NCBI GenBank assembly: GCA_023898765.1
Contig: CP060238.1
Location: 558,001-622,000 of the forward strand
DNA length: 64,000 nucleotides
Origin: Rhodospirillales bacterium
GTDB taxonomy: Bacteria > Pseudomonadota > Alphaproteobacteria > Micavibrionales > Micavibrionaceae
Reading direction: 5' to 3'
Shown here piece after piece: positions 1 to 9,464 of this stretch. Below the pieces are notes generated by a model. That model saw nothing but the letters and a program-made list of their open reading frames with translations, was not told where the DNA came from and did not search any database. The first letter of the stretch is position 1, and each line of letters begins with the position of its first letter. The position numbers and the translations under genes were made by a program.

Positions 1-1
1 T

Positions 2-1117
2 GTGAAGGTCACGAATTTCACGGTGAACGGCACGACGTATGACCTGACGACTGCGCCGGGCGGCGTTGTAACTGTTGATCTGGGAAGCCCCCGTTCCCTG
101 GAAGTTCATGACGACGGGACAGCTATCTTTCACGCGCGAGGTGATACCTGGACGGGTTGGATGTCATACTGGGGAGAGGATAGCATCGACTTTACCTACA
201 CGATGCGGGATTCGGATGGCGATACGGATGTGGCCAATGCCGAGATGTCAGCCTATTACTTTTATCAGACGATCGGTTATGACCCGCTTGTCCTGGATCT
301 GGACGGGGACGGCGTGGAACTTGTTGGTCTGGAAGCTGGCATCCTGTTTGACATGGACAACGATGTCGATCTGGAACAGGTTGGCTGGGTTGCGCGGGAC
401 GATGCGCTGCTGGCGCTGGACCGGAACGGAGACGGCGTGATCAACGACCAGTCCGAGCTGTTCGGAAACACCGATGTGTATGCGGACGGTTTTGCGAACC
501 TGGCCAGCTACGACTCGAACAATGACGGTGTGATAGATGCGCGGGATGCGATCTGGAACGACCTGATTGTGTGGCAGGATGTCAATGCGGACGGCGTGAG
601 CGATAGTGCGGAGATGTATACGTTGGCGCAGATGGGGATCGCTTCGATCAGCCTGAGCGCGGCGGATGTGGACTACACGCTTGCAGGCAACTGGGTCAGC
701 CATGAATCGACATTCACGTATGAAGACGGCACGGTTGGCCAGATTGTGGATGCATGGTTCCAGACGCAGGAAGTCGAGGGCGCTTCAGAACCGGCTGTCG
801 AGCTTTATGCTCAGGACGGACAAACGGATAGTTTCCTCTTCGGGGCTATTCAGGAAAGCGCCGCGACCATTATGGGCTTCAAGGCTGCGGAAGGCGACAA
901 TCTGGACCTGTCTGCTTTGCTGGATGGGGACGATCAGGCGGTGGCCGAAGCGATCAATGAGTTCGTATATGCGCGCGAGGAAGGCGGCGACACGGTGATT
1001 TCCGTGGACGTATCCGGTTCCGGCGATGCGGCGAACGCGGTTGACGTGGCCCGTCTGGAAGACGTCGGCGACCTTGATATCGTGGAAATGGTGAATGACG
1101 GGAATATCATCATTTAA
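2..1117 (+). CDS. C-terminal part of a large calcium-binding RTX-type exported protein (5' end outside window)
   Basis: The frame is open at the window edge, so this is probably only the C-terminal 371 residues of a much larger protein. Four EF-hand/dockerin-like calcium loops are visible at about residues 99, 140, 171 and 193 (pattern DxDGDG, DRNGDGVIND, DSNNDGVID, DVNADGVSD), within a block typical of the end of large bacterial adhesins. The last ~75 residues (DNLDLSALLDG, then GGDTVISVDVSG, ending in DGNIII) look like the C-terminal secretion signal of type I substrates of the VCA0849/LapA class. The gene ends in a strong hairpin and is followed directly by TolC, ABC and HlyD genes, so it is inferred to be exported by that machine as a surface adhesin or matrix protein. 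The binding partner is unknown, and no LapG-type cleavage site can be judged from this fragment. Confidence 0.8.
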   Translation: MKVTNFTVNGTTYDLTTAPGGVVTVDLGSPRSLEVHDDGTAIFHARGDTWTGWMSYWGEDSIDFTYTMRDSDGDTDVANAEMSAYYFYQTIGYDPLVLDLDGDGVELVGLEAGILFDMDNDVDLEQVGWVARDDALLALDRNGDGVINDQSELFGNTDVYADGFANLASYDSNNDGVIDARDAIWNDLIVWQDVNADGVSDSAEMYTLAQMGIASISLSAADVDYTLAGNWVSHESTFTYEDGTVGQIVDAWFQTQEVEGASEPAVELYAQDGQTDSFLFGAIQESAATIMGFKAAEGDNLDLSALLDGDDQAVAEAINEFVYAREEGGDTVISVDVSGSGDAANAVDVARLEDVGDLDIVEMVNDGNIII

Positions 1118-1149
1118 ACATTAATTAAGTCTAATAAAATAAACTATTT

Positions 1150-1180
1150 GCGCCGCAGCAGGAGCTGCGGCGCTTGGTTT
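1150..1180 (+). terminator. Hairpin terminator after the RTX-type gene
   Basis: A perfect 10-bp inverted repeat (GCGCCGCAGC / GCTGCGGCGC) with a 4-base AGGA loop lies at 1150-1173, 33 bases after the stop codon, followed by TTGGTTT. The T tract is weak but the stem is very stable. It probably ends transcription of the adhesin before the exporter operon. Confidence 0.7.
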
Positions 1181-1205
1181 ATGACTTACCCCTCAAAAAA
1201 ACCGT

Positions 1206-1234
1206 TTGATTTTTCATATTTTATACATTATACC
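1206..1234 (+). promoter_or_regulatory. Candidate sigma-70-type promoter for the type I exporter operon
   Basis: TTGATT (1206-1211) and TATACC (1229-1234) are separated by 17 bases. The site lies after the adhesin terminator and about 155 bases before the tolC-like start, so the long leader may carry further control. This is called by pattern only. Confidence 0.4.
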
Positions 1235-1390
1235 CCCGTGCTAGCCCGTTGTTTTTGTGAAAACATCTTGCGCTGCGCCCTAAAAAAAGGGATAACTGAC
1301 GGGTCAGGTGGCTAAACAGCTGTATAAAATGGACCTTTTGGCACCGTGATAAGCGAGTTAAAGTTATTATTAAAAAATGAGGGTCATATC

Positions 1391-2767
1391 ATGACAACCG
1401 ACTGGATTAAGCTGGCAGCGCTGAGTGTTTCCTGCGTTGCTCTTCTTGTGTTTTCACCTTCTGCACAGGCGCAGGACAATCCGATGGAGATGAGCCTGTC
1501 CGAGGCGGTATCCGAAGGGGTTATGACGAATCCTGAATATGGCGTTGTTGCGGCGTCCCGCCGGGCCACGGATGAAGAGCTGAATCAGGCGCGCGGGCTT
1601 TGGTACCCTTCCATCGATTTCCGGGGAGATACCGGATATGAATATACGGATGACGTGTCGACGCGGGCTGGGGTTGGTGACGACACGGAGTCATTGTGGC
1701 GCTATAACAGCAGCCTGACTCTGACCCAGATGCTTTTTGACGGTTGGGCAACAAAATATGAAAATGAACGCCAGAAACACCGTGTTCAGTCTTCCGCTCA
1801 CCGTGTGAAGGAAACGGCCGAACTCGTTGGATTGTCGATTGTGGAGTTTTTCCTTGAAGTGATGCGCCAGCGCGAGCTTCTTGATATTACGCGTGAAAAT
1901 GTTGCCGAGCATGTCGCTATTATGGCGATGATTGAGGAAGGCGTAAACGCCGGCCGTTCGACGCAGGCTGATATGGAACAAATCAAGGCGCGTCTGGCTT
2001 CGGCGCGGGCGCAGGAATCCAGTATCCGTGAGCAGCTTCGCATTGCCGAATCCAGCTTTCACCGCGCCGTTGGCGATATGCCCAAAGACCTCGTCTTGCC
2101 GGCCATTCCGGTCGATGCGATTAGTGCGGATGTTGAGCAGGAGGTGATGGCCGCTTTGACTCAAAGTCCGACGCTGGACATTGTCGAATCCGATATTGAT
2201 GTGGCTTATGCTGAATATCAGGCCACGGGTTCAACGCTTTATCCTGAACTGGATCTGCAACTGAACGCAACCCAGGGGGATAACCTGGGAGGAGTTAAAG
2301 GCAGGGATACAAGCGCTTCCGCCCTTTTGGTGGTTAACTGGAATCTTTATCGCGGCGGCGCGGACATGGCCCGCGTGCGCGAGTTTACGCACCGTCATCA
2401 ACAGGCGAAGGAATCCCGTGACCAGACAGCCCGTGCGCTGGAAGACGATGTGCGTCAAACATGGGCGAGAATGGTTTCCTCCGGAGAGCGCGCCAGTCAG
2501 TTTTCTGCACAGGCGGCTGCCAATGCCGAAGTCGTACGGGCCTATAAGGATCAGTTTTCGCTGGATCGCCGGACGCTTCTGGATGTTCTGGATGCCCAAA
2601 ACGAGCTGTTTGTTTCCCGTACAAATACGATTAATGCTGAATTCCTGGAGATGTTTTCAATCTTCCGTCTGGTCGCTGTAAAGGGACAGCTTCTGCCGAC
2701 TTTGGGCGTTGCTTATCCGCGTGAAAGCGATCAGATTAGTGTGAATATCGAACAGGTTGATCGCTAA
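1391..2767 (+). CDS. TolC-family outer-membrane channel of a type I secretion system
   Basis: This is the outer-membrane efflux channel that completes a type I exporter. Starting at ATG 1391 gives 458 residues with a classic signal peptide (hydrophobic core, then SAQAQD). GAGGG just upstream acts as ribosome site; a GTG at 1346 would put 15 charged residues in front of the signal peptide and is less likely. The body shows the duplicated TolC pattern of long helices, with LSEAVSEGVMTNPEY near the N-terminus and a NWNLYRGG strand motif in the second half. Its neighbours are the ABC transporter (25 bases downstream) and HlyD adaptor, with a type I substrate upstream, which supports the LapE/type I subclass rather than a multidrug TolC. 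Confidence 0.9.
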   Translation: MTTDWIKLAALSVSCVALLVFSPSAQAQDNPMEMSLSEAVSEGVMTNPEYGVVAASRRATDEELNQARGLWYPSIDFRGDTGYEYTDDVSTRAGVGDDTESLWRYNSSLTLTQMLFDGWATKYENERQKHRVQSSAHRVKETAELVGLSIVEFFLEVMRQRELLDITRENVAEHVAIMAMIEEGVNAGRSTQADMEQIKARLASARAQESSIREQLRIAESSFHRAVGDMPKDLVLPAIPVDAISADVEQEVMAALTQSPTLDIVESDIDVAYAEYQATGSTLYPELDLQLNATQGDNLGGVKGRDTSASALLVVNWNLYRGGADMARVREFTHRHQQAKESRDQTARALEDDVRQTWARMVSSGERASQFSAQAAANAEVVRAYKDQFSLDRRTLLDVLDAQNELFVSRTNTINAEFLEMFSIFRLVAVKGQLLPTLGVAYPRESDQISVNIEQVDR

Positions 2768-2792
2768 ACAAAACTAAACGCAAGGTTCTCTT

Positions 2793-5159
2793 GTGACGAA
2801 TTCAAAACCCGGCCCGGGGAAAAAGACGGGCCAGACACAGCCTGATTCAGAAACGCCTTTGCCAGAGTCGTCTGTCGAGGAAGCGTCCGATTCTGCCGCA
2901 GATCCCGGATTGCCGGAAGGCGATGAGCACAACAAGGAGATGGATTCCTGGCCATTGGAGGCCGATCGAATTGCGATCGATGATCCGTTGGTGGATTGTC
3001 TTAGAATTACGGCGGCCCATTATGGCAGACGTACAAGTACGGCGTCTTTAACGTCCGGTCTTCCTATTCCTAAAAGCGGCATTACCCCCGTCCTTTTTGG
3101 GCGGGCGGCAGAAAGGGCCGATTTGCATGCCCGTTTGGCGGAGCGTTCTTTAGAGGCGCTGGCGATCGCTCCGAACCTTCCCTGCGTTCTGGTTTTGGAA
3201 AACGGTCAGGCCTGCGTGCTCTGGAGTATTCAGCATGCGGAAAAGAAAACGCTTTTCGGCGGCACAAAGACGATCGAACGGCTGCATCCGGAAACAAAGT
3301 TTATCGTCCAGTTCCCTGAGACCGAGGATGAGAGGCAGCCGCTTGATCTGGAAAAGCTTAAAAACCTTTATACCGGCTATGCTTTTTATATCCGTCCTAT
3401 CGCACGGACAGACGATCGCGCGGGGCCCGCAGCAATTGATACGGCGCGTGACTGGTTTTGGTCTGCTTTGTGGGAAAACAGGGGTATTTATGCCGAAGTG
3501 ATTATGGCGGCGGCCATGATCAACATGTTTGCACTGGCTTCGTCCCTTTTTGTAATGAATGTTTATGACCGCGTCGTGCCCAATAACGCGTTCGAGACTT
3601 TGTGGGTTCTTGCTGCCGGCGTGGCAACCGTTTATTGCTTTGATCTTATTCTGAAAATTTTGCGGTCTCATTTTCTGGACCATGCGGGGCGGAAAGCGGA
3701 TATCAAAATTTCCGCGCGGCTCTTCGAACAAATGATGGGCATGACGATGGCGGCGCGTCCGGCGAGCGCGGGCGTTTTGGCCAGCAATATGCGCGAATTT
3801 GAAACGATTCGGGACTTCTTTACCTCCGCAACAATGGCGGCGCTGATAGATTTTCCTTTTATCTTTTTGTTTATTGCGATTATTGCCATCGTCGGCGGTC
3901 CTATTGCCTTTGTGCCGCTCGCGGCCATTCCCATTGTTCTGGTCATGGGCTTTTTCATGCAAGGGGCTCTTCGAAAAGCAGTCAAGGAATCCATGATGGA
4001 AAGCGCGCTTAAAAATGCGCTTTTGTTTGAAACGATCAGCGGGCTTGAGACGATTAAGGTACAGGCCGCCGAAGGCAATACGCAGCGTAAATGGGAGGAA
4101 CTGACGGAAAAATCCTCCCGTACCTCCGTTAGAACAAAAAAGATGAATTCCCTAGCGCTGTATTTTGCGACATTTATTCAGCAGATTGCCAGCGTCGTGG
4201 TTGTGATTGTGGGTGTGTTCCTTATCAGTGAAGCTGAAATTTCGATGGGGGCTCTGGTGGCCTGCGTTATTTTGACGGGCCGTGCGATGGCCCCTCTTGC
4301 ACAGATTGCGGGGCTTTTGACACGCCTGCATCAATCCCGTGAATCTTTGAATCAACTGAATGACTTGATGAAAAAACCCGTGGAACGGCCCAAAGGAACG
4401 CATTTCATTTCCATGCCGACTATCCGGGGAAAAATCGAATTCAGGGATGTCCTGTTTCATTATCCGGGACAAACGGTTCCCGCCTTGAACCATTTGAGCT
4501 TTGCGGTTGAACCCGGCGAGCATGTCGGGGTGATCGGCGCGGTGGGGTCCGGCAAGACGACAATCGAACGGCTTTTAATCAATCTTTATCAGCCGGAAAG
4601 CGGAACGGTGCAGCTCGACGGAACGGATGTCCGGCAAATCGATCCCGGAGACTTGCGCCGGAATGTCGGGGCCGTTCAGCAAAGCCCGCAGCTTTTTTAC
4701 GGTTCTGTGCGTGAAAATATTACGATGGGGCATGAGATGGCGCCTGACCGGGCGGTGCTGCGTGCGGCGGAGCTGGCAGGAGTTGCGGAATTCTTACGCG
4801 ATTCACAGGCCGGTATGGATACGCAGGTAGGGGAGCGCGGTGAATCCCTGTCCGGGGGGCAGCGCCAGTCTGTCGCAATCGCGCGCGCGCTTCTTTACGA
4901 TCCGCCGATCCTTATTCTGGATGAACCAACGGCCGCCATGGACCCGGCGTCCGAAAACCGTCTGCGCAAGCGTCTGGAAAAACTGAGTCAGGGCCGCACG
5001 ACAATCCTGATTACGCATAAAGGGTCTATGCTGACGCTGGTGGACAAGCTTATTTTGCTGGATCGTGGGCGCATGGTGGCTTACGGCCCTAAAGAGGAAG
5101 TAATTCAGAAACTTCAGGGCCGCCAGTATGGCACTGCCGCAGAGAAAACGAAGGTCTAG
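2793..5159 (+). CDS. Type I secretion ABC transporter/permease (LssB/LapB-like)
   Basis: This inner-membrane ATPase drives export of the upstream adhesin. The 788-residue protein starts at GTG 2793. It has an acidic, disordered N-terminus (~1-65), then a degenerate C39-peptidase-like domain (~65-200) without a recognisable catalytic Cys. A six-helix transmembrane domain follows (~230-510), then an ABC ATPase domain (~545-775) with Walker A GAVGSGKTT (~581), signature LSGGQRQ (~685) and Walker B ILILDEP (~706). A peptidase-dead C39-like domain is typical of exporters of RTX and large adhesin substrates, which keep their C-terminal signal. The gene sits between tolC-like and hlyD-like genes and ends 2 bases before hlyD, so they are clearly co-transcribed. 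Confidence 0.93.
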   Translation: MTNSKPGPGKKTGQTQPDSETPLPESSVEEASDSAADPGLPEGDEHNKEMDSWPLEADRIAIDDPLVDCLRITAAHYGRRTSTASLTSGLPIPKSGITPVLFGRAAERADLHARLAERSLEALAIAPNLPCVLVLENGQACVLWSIQHAEKKTLFGGTKTIERLHPETKFIVQFPETEDERQPLDLEKLKNLYTGYAFYIRPIARTDDRAGPAAIDTARDWFWSALWENRGIYAEVIMAAAMINMFALASSLFVMNVYDRVVPNNAFETLWVLAAGVATVYCFDLILKILRSHFLDHAGRKADIKISARLFEQMMGMTMAARPASAGVLASNMREFETIRDFFTSATMAALIDFPFIFLFIAIIAIVGGPIAFVPLAAIPIVLVMGFFMQGALRKAVKESMMESALKNALLFETISGLETIKVQAAEGNTQRKWEELTEKSSRTSVRTKKMNSLALYFATFIQQIASVVVVIVGVFLISEAEISMGALVACVILTGRAMAPLAQIAGLLTRLHQSRESLNQLNDLMKKPVERPKGTHFISMPTIRGKIEFRDVLFHYPGQTVPALNHLSFAVEPGEHVGVIGAVGSGKTTIERLLINLYQPESGTVQLDGTDVRQIDPGDLRRNVGAVQQSPQLFYGSVRENITMGHEMAPDRAVLRAAELAGVAEFLRDSQAGMDTQVGERGESLSGGQRQSVAIARALLYDPPILILDEPTAAMDPASENRLRKRLEKLSQGRTTILITHKGSMLTLVDKLILLDRGRMVAYGPKEEVIQKLQGRQYGTAAEKTKV

Positions 5160-5161
5160 AC

Positions 5162-6646
5162 ATGTTTTTTTCGAAGAAGAAAAAACCGATCAAAGAAGTG
5201 ACAGGACATGATCCGCGTCTGGCCAAGGCTATGCAGCAAATGGCCGGGCAGTCGCCGGGGGAAAAAGCCCCTGAAGACTTAAACATGAACAATGAGGCGG
5301 ACTGGCAGGCGGCGCAGCGTCACTGGATTCATGGCGGAATGGATAGGCTGGGAGCCCGTGCGGACCGGTTTTTTGATACGGATGAAGATCTGGGGCTGTC
5401 CAAACATCTTTTAATGCTGGGGATCATCGGGTTTTTTACGGTGTTCATTTTATGGGCGAACTGGGCCGCGCTCGATGAGGTAACGCGCGGGGACGGGAAA
5501 GTCATTCCCGCCAGTGAAGTGCAGAAAATCTCCTCTCTGGAAGGCGGGATTGTCGAGGAGTTTTTTATCAAGAAGGGCGACGAGGTAAAAGCCGGACAGG
5601 TTCTTGTGCGTCTTAGCGACGTCGCTGCTTCATCCGATCTGGGGTCCGGGCAGGCCAGACATTTGGGGTTGCTGGCTACGGTAACGCGGCTTCAGGCGGA
5701 AGTTGCCGGTGAAATTCCGGTATTTCCGGATAATGTCATGGAGGGTGCACCGCAATCCGTGACGGAAGAAATGAATTCCTACCGTGCCAATCAGGATAAA
5801 ATCACGAGCCAAACCCTGGTTATTCAGCAGCAGAAAAGCCAGCGCGAGCAGGAACTTCGGGAGCTTCAGATTCGGGCCAATGACGTGCGCGGGCAGCTTA
5901 ATCTGGCCAAAGAAGAAAAGGCAATGGTTGCGCCGTTGGTGGAAAGCGGCGCGGCCCCGAAAATGGAATTGTTGCAACTGGACCGGAGTATCAAGCAAAC
6001 GGAAACGGAGCTGAACGGGGTTCTATCCGCCATTCCGCGCGCGAAAGCTGCGATTAAAGAGGCGGAAGCCCAGATTGAGGATATCAAGTCCCAGGCGCGC
6101 GCGCAGGCCCAGACGGAGCTGTCCGCCAAAATGATCGAAATGAACTCGATCAAGGAAGGTCTTGTAGGACTTAAAGACCGGAAAATCCGTGCGGATATCA
6201 AATCTCCGGTGAATGGTTTCGTAAAGGATCTGAAGGTCTATACGGTTGGCGGTGTCGTCCAGCCGGGACAGGAATTTATCGAGATTGTTCCCAAGGACGA
6301 CCAGCTTTTGGTTGAGGCCCGTATTAACCCAAAGGATATTGCTTTTCTTTATCCCGACCAGCCGGCGGTTGTTAAAATTACAGCCTATGATTTTTCGATT
6401 TACGGGGGGTTGAAGGGCAAGCTTGTTTCTATTTCCCCGGATGCGGTGATGAACGAAAAAGACGAAAGTTTTTACATGGTGACAATCCTGACCGAAGAAA
6501 ATTCCCTCAAGCGCGCCGGAGAGATTTTGCCTATTATTCCGGGTATGGTTGCCAGCGTGGATATCATGACCGGTAAAAAAACCGTCATGGAATATCTCTT
6601 GAAACCTTTCGTCAAGACGCTCGATAAGGCGATGAACGAGCGGTAG
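5162..6646 (+). CDS. HlyD-family periplasmic adaptor of the type I exporter
   Basis: This membrane-fusion protein links the ABC transporter to the TolC-like channel. Its 494 residues comprise a cytosolic N-terminal segment (~85 residues, longer than in HlyD), one transmembrane helix (~85-105, around LGIIGFFTVFILW) and a biotinyl-lipoyl half-motif (VIPASEVQKISSLEGGIVEE). A long coiled coil (~190-345) follows, then the second lipoyl half (IKSPVNGFVKDL) and a beta-barrel domain. Translation is probably coupled to the ABC gene, since only two bases separate the stop and start codons. Confidence 0.93.
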   Translation: MFFSKKKKPIKEVTGHDPRLAKAMQQMAGQSPGEKAPEDLNMNNEADWQAAQRHWIHGGMDRLGARADRFFDTDEDLGLSKHLLMLGIIGFFTVFILWANWAALDEVTRGDGKVIPASEVQKISSLEGGIVEEFFIKKGDEVKAGQVLVRLSDVAASSDLGSGQARHLGLLATVTRLQAEVAGEIPVFPDNVMEGAPQSVTEEMNSYRANQDKITSQTLVIQQQKSQREQELRELQIRANDVRGQLNLAKEEKAMVAPLVESGAAPKMELLQLDRSIKQTETELNGVLSAIPRAKAAIKEAEAQIEDIKSQARAQAQTELSAKMIEMNSIKEGLVGLKDRKIRADIKSPVNGFVKDLKVYTVGGVVQPGQEFIEIVPKDDQLLVEARINPKDIAFLYPDQPAVVKITAYDFSIYGGLKGKLVSISPDAVMNEKDESFYMVTILTEENSLKRAGEILPIIPGMVASVDIMTGKKTVMEYLLKPFVKTLDKAMNER

Positions 6647-6663
6647 TTTTTCCCGAACGCGAC

Positions 6664-7383
6664 ATGAAAAAAATCGGTATCATCGGCGGCCTCTCTCCAG
6701 AATCAACGGTAAAATATTACCAGTGGCTCAATGAAGGTGTACGTGTACGCCTCGGCAGCGCGCATAACGCGAAAATTCTTCTTTCCTCGGTAGATTTTCA
6801 GGAGTTTATTGATCTGAAAAATAAAGGTGATTGGGACACGCAAGGGAAGATTCTGGCGGCAGAGGCTTGCGCTTTAGAGCGTGCCGGCGCCGATTTTATT
6901 ATTTTGGCTACAAATACCATGCACAAAGTTTCTGACCAGATAGAGTCTGCTATTCATATCCCATTCCTTCATTTGGCGGAAGCTACAGCAGACCGCATTG
7001 TCACAAGCAAAATCAAAACGGTCGGGCTTTTGGGGACCCGCTACACCATGGAGCAGGATTTTTATAAAAAGCGGTTGCAAGATAAAGGGATTGACGTTCT
7101 TGTGCCGGATGAAAAAGGGCGGGAGATCGTGAATAATGTTATTTATGACGAACTGACAAAGGGACAGGTGAAGGAATCTTCCCGCGTTGCTTACCGCGAT
7201 GTCATTAATGAGCTTATTAAGCGCGGCGCGCAGGGGATTGTGATGGGGTGTACCGAAATTACAATGCTGATCGATCACGGCGATTCATCTGTGCCGCTGT
7301 TTGACACCACGAAAATCCATGTTGAAAAGGCGCTGGAATTCATGTTTTTAGATGAAATAAAAGCTGGCGTTGCGCAGGCTTAG
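6664..7383 (+). CDS. Aspartate/glutamate racemase family protein (Thr/Cys active-site type)
   Basis: Members interconvert L- and D-Asp or Glu without cofactor, using two acid/base residues. The N-terminus MKKIGIIGGLSPEST is the family signature. At the first catalytic position the motif reads LATNTMH, with Thr83 in place of the usual Cys; the second is MGCTE with Cys196. The E. coli YgeA-type L-aspartate/glutamate racemase is, as I recall, described with Thr83 and Cys197, so the substitution marks this subgroup rather than a dead enzyme. At 239 residues it has normal length. It starts 17 bases after hlyD and 12 bases before thrS, so it may be read from the exporter operon. A role in supplying D-amino acids to the wall is only inference. 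Confidence 0.85.
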   Translation: MKKIGIIGGLSPESTVKYYQWLNEGVRVRLGSAHNAKILLSSVDFQEFIDLKNKGDWDTQGKILAAEACALERAGADFIILATNTMHKVSDQIESAIHIPFLHLAEATADRIVTSKIKTVGLLGTRYTMEQDFYKKRLQDKGIDVLVPDEKGREIVNNVIYDELTKGQVKESSRVAYRDVINELIKRGAQGIVMGCTEITMLIDHGDSSVPLFDTTKIHVEKALEFMFLDEIKAGVAQA

Positions 7384-7395
7384 GATTTAATAATC

Positions 7396-9384
7396 ATGTC
7401 TATGAAAACAGCGGAAAACAGGATGCCTGAGAATATTACAATTACATTGCCCGATGGCTCTACACGCGAATATGGCGCGGGGGTCACGGGAATGGAAATT
7501 GCGGAAAGCATTTCCAAATCCCTGGCGAAGGTTTCTGTGGCCATCAGGATTGACGGTGTTTTGTCGGATTTATCCCTGCCCATTGAAAAAGATTCGGCCG
7601 TCGCCATTGTCCGGCGCGAGGATGAAGAGGCGCTGGACCTTATCCGGCATGATTGCGCGCACGTTATGGCAGAGGCGGTCCAGAATCTTTTTCCCGGTAC
7701 GCAGGTAACGATTGGCCCGACAATAGAGAACGGGTTTTACTACGATTTTGCCCGTGAGGAGCCGTTTTCGGTCGAAGATTTCGACAAAATTGAAAAAGAG
7801 ATGCGCAGGATTGTGGAGCGCGGTGAAAAAATTACGCGCGAAGTCTGGGATCGTAACGAAGCCATTTCGTATTTTAAAGGCAAGGGGGAATCCTATAAGG
7901 CCGAACTCATTGAAGATTTGCCGGAAGACGAAACCATCACGGTTTATAAGCAGGGGCAGTGGCTTGACCTTTGCCGGGGGCCGCATTTGCCATCCGTCAA
8001 ACATGTGGGCACGGCGTTTAAATTGATGAAAATGGCGGGTGCTTACTGGCGCGGGGATTCGGACAAGGCGCAGCTTCACCGCATTTACGGCACGGCCTGG
8101 CGGAATGACCAGGACTTAAAAGCCTACTTGACCCAGCTTGAGGAAGCAGAAAAACGCGATCATCGCAAACTGGGAAAAGAAATGGATCTCTTCCATTTGC
8201 AGGAAGAAGCGCAGGGCTCTGTTTTTTGGCATCCCAAGGGCTACGTGATTTATAACCAGCTTGAAGCCTATATTCGCCGCCGTTTGTCAGATTCCGGTTA
8301 TCAGGAAGTCAAAACACCACAGCTTATTGATAACAAGCTTTGGGAGGCATCTGGCCATTGGGGAAAATTCCGCGAAAACATGTTTGTGGTTCCGGATGAG
8401 GTTCCGAATACTTCCGATGAAGGGCCTGTTCTGTCAGGTAAAGCGGGCCTTATGGCTTTGAAGCCGATGAACTGCCCCGCGCATGTCCAGATTTTCAGGC
8501 AGGGATTGAAATCCTACCGTGATTTGCCCTTGCGTATGGCTGAGTTTGGCTGCTGTCACCGGAATGAAGCCCATGGTGCGCTGCATGGTCTGATGCGTGT
8601 GCGGCAAATGACGCAGGATGATGCCCATATTTTTTGTAGCGAAGACCAGATTACGCAAGAAAGCGTTTCTTTTTGTGAATTGCTTCAAAAAATATATTCC
8701 GATCTCGGTTTTGAAAAAATTGATGTGAAATTGGCCCTGCGGCCGGAGCAGCGCGCCGGAACGGACGAGGTCTGGGACCGTGCAGAAAAAGGTTTGCGGG
8801 ATGCGCTGGAGCAAGCGGGCCTCGCTTATGAGGATTTGCCCGGCGAGGGTGCTTTTTACGGACCGAAGCTGGAGTTTCATTTGCAGGATGCAATTGGCCG
8901 GACGTGGCAATGTGGAACGTTGCAACTGGATTTCGTTTTGCCTGAGCGTCTGGACGCTTCCTATGTTGGCGAAGATGGTGCGCGTCACCGTCCTGTTATG
9001 CTGCATCGGGCAATTTTAGGGACGCTGGAGCGTTTCATCGGAATCATGATCGAAAGCTATGGCGGGAAATTGCCGCTCTGGCTTACGCCTGTTCAGTGCG
9101 TTGTGGCAACCATTACAAACGAAGCGGATGCGTACGCGCGGACCGTTTATGAAGCCCTGAAAGCGAAAAATATTCGCGCTGAACTGGATATTCGCAACGA
9201 AAAAATTAATTACAAGGTGCGGGAGCATTCCCTTCAGAAGGTGCCTGTCCTGTTTGTCGTAGGTGCGCGTGAGGCGGAAGAAAAAACGGTTGCCATTCGC
9301 CGTTTCGGCAGCAACGATCAGGATGTGCAAGCTCTGGAGCAGGCTCTGGAATCCCTTGCAAATGAGGTTAAAGCCCCCTATTAA
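7396..9384 (+). CDS. thrS: Threonyl-tRNA synthetase
   Basis: It charges tRNA-Thr with threonine and edits Ser-tRNA-Thr. All domains are present in 662 residues. The TGS domain (~15-75) is followed by the editing domain with HDCAHVMAEAV (HxxxH zinc/editing motif, ~85). The class II catalytic core carries motif 2 (CCHRNEAHGALHGLMRVRQ) and the zinc ligand motif MNCPAH, and the C-terminal anticodon-binding domain (~565-660) ends the protein. The start used is ATG 7396; an in-frame ATG at 7402 or 7423 is also possible. infC follows 80 bases later, as in E. coli and many other bacteria. Confidence 0.97.
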   Translation: MSMKTAENRMPENITITLPDGSTREYGAGVTGMEIAESISKSLAKVSVAIRIDGVLSDLSLPIEKDSAVAIVRREDEEALDLIRHDCAHVMAEAVQNLFPGTQVTIGPTIENGFYYDFAREEPFSVEDFDKIEKEMRRIVERGEKITREVWDRNEAISYFKGKGESYKAELIEDLPEDETITVYKQGQWLDLCRGPHLPSVKHVGTAFKLMKMAGAYWRGDSDKAQLHRIYGTAWRNDQDLKAYLTQLEEAEKRDHRKLGKEMDLFHLQEEAQGSVFWHPKGYVIYNQLEAYIRRRLSDSGYQEVKTPQLIDNKLWEASGHWGKFRENMFVVPDEVPNTSDEGPVLSGKAGLMALKPMNCPAHVQIFRQGLKSYRDLPLRMAEFGCCHRNEAHGALHGLMRVRQMTQDDAHIFCSEDQITQESVSFCELLQKIYSDLGFEKIDVKLALRPEQRAGTDEVWDRAEKGLRDALEQAGLAYEDLPGEGAFYGPKLEFHLQDAIGRTWQCGTLQLDFVLPERLDASYVGEDGARHRPVMLHRAILGTLERFIGIMIESYGGKLPLWLTPVQCVVATITNEADAYARTVYEALKAKNIRAELDIRNEKINYKVREHSLQKVPVLFVVGAREAEEKTVAIRRFGSNDQDVQALEQALESLANEVKAPY

Positions 9385-9464
9385 TGCCCTGTTCACTATT
9401 CTTTCATTTGTCTTTGATAGATTTTAATGAGCTGTTTTTTTAATAATTTTAAGGAGATTCGACC

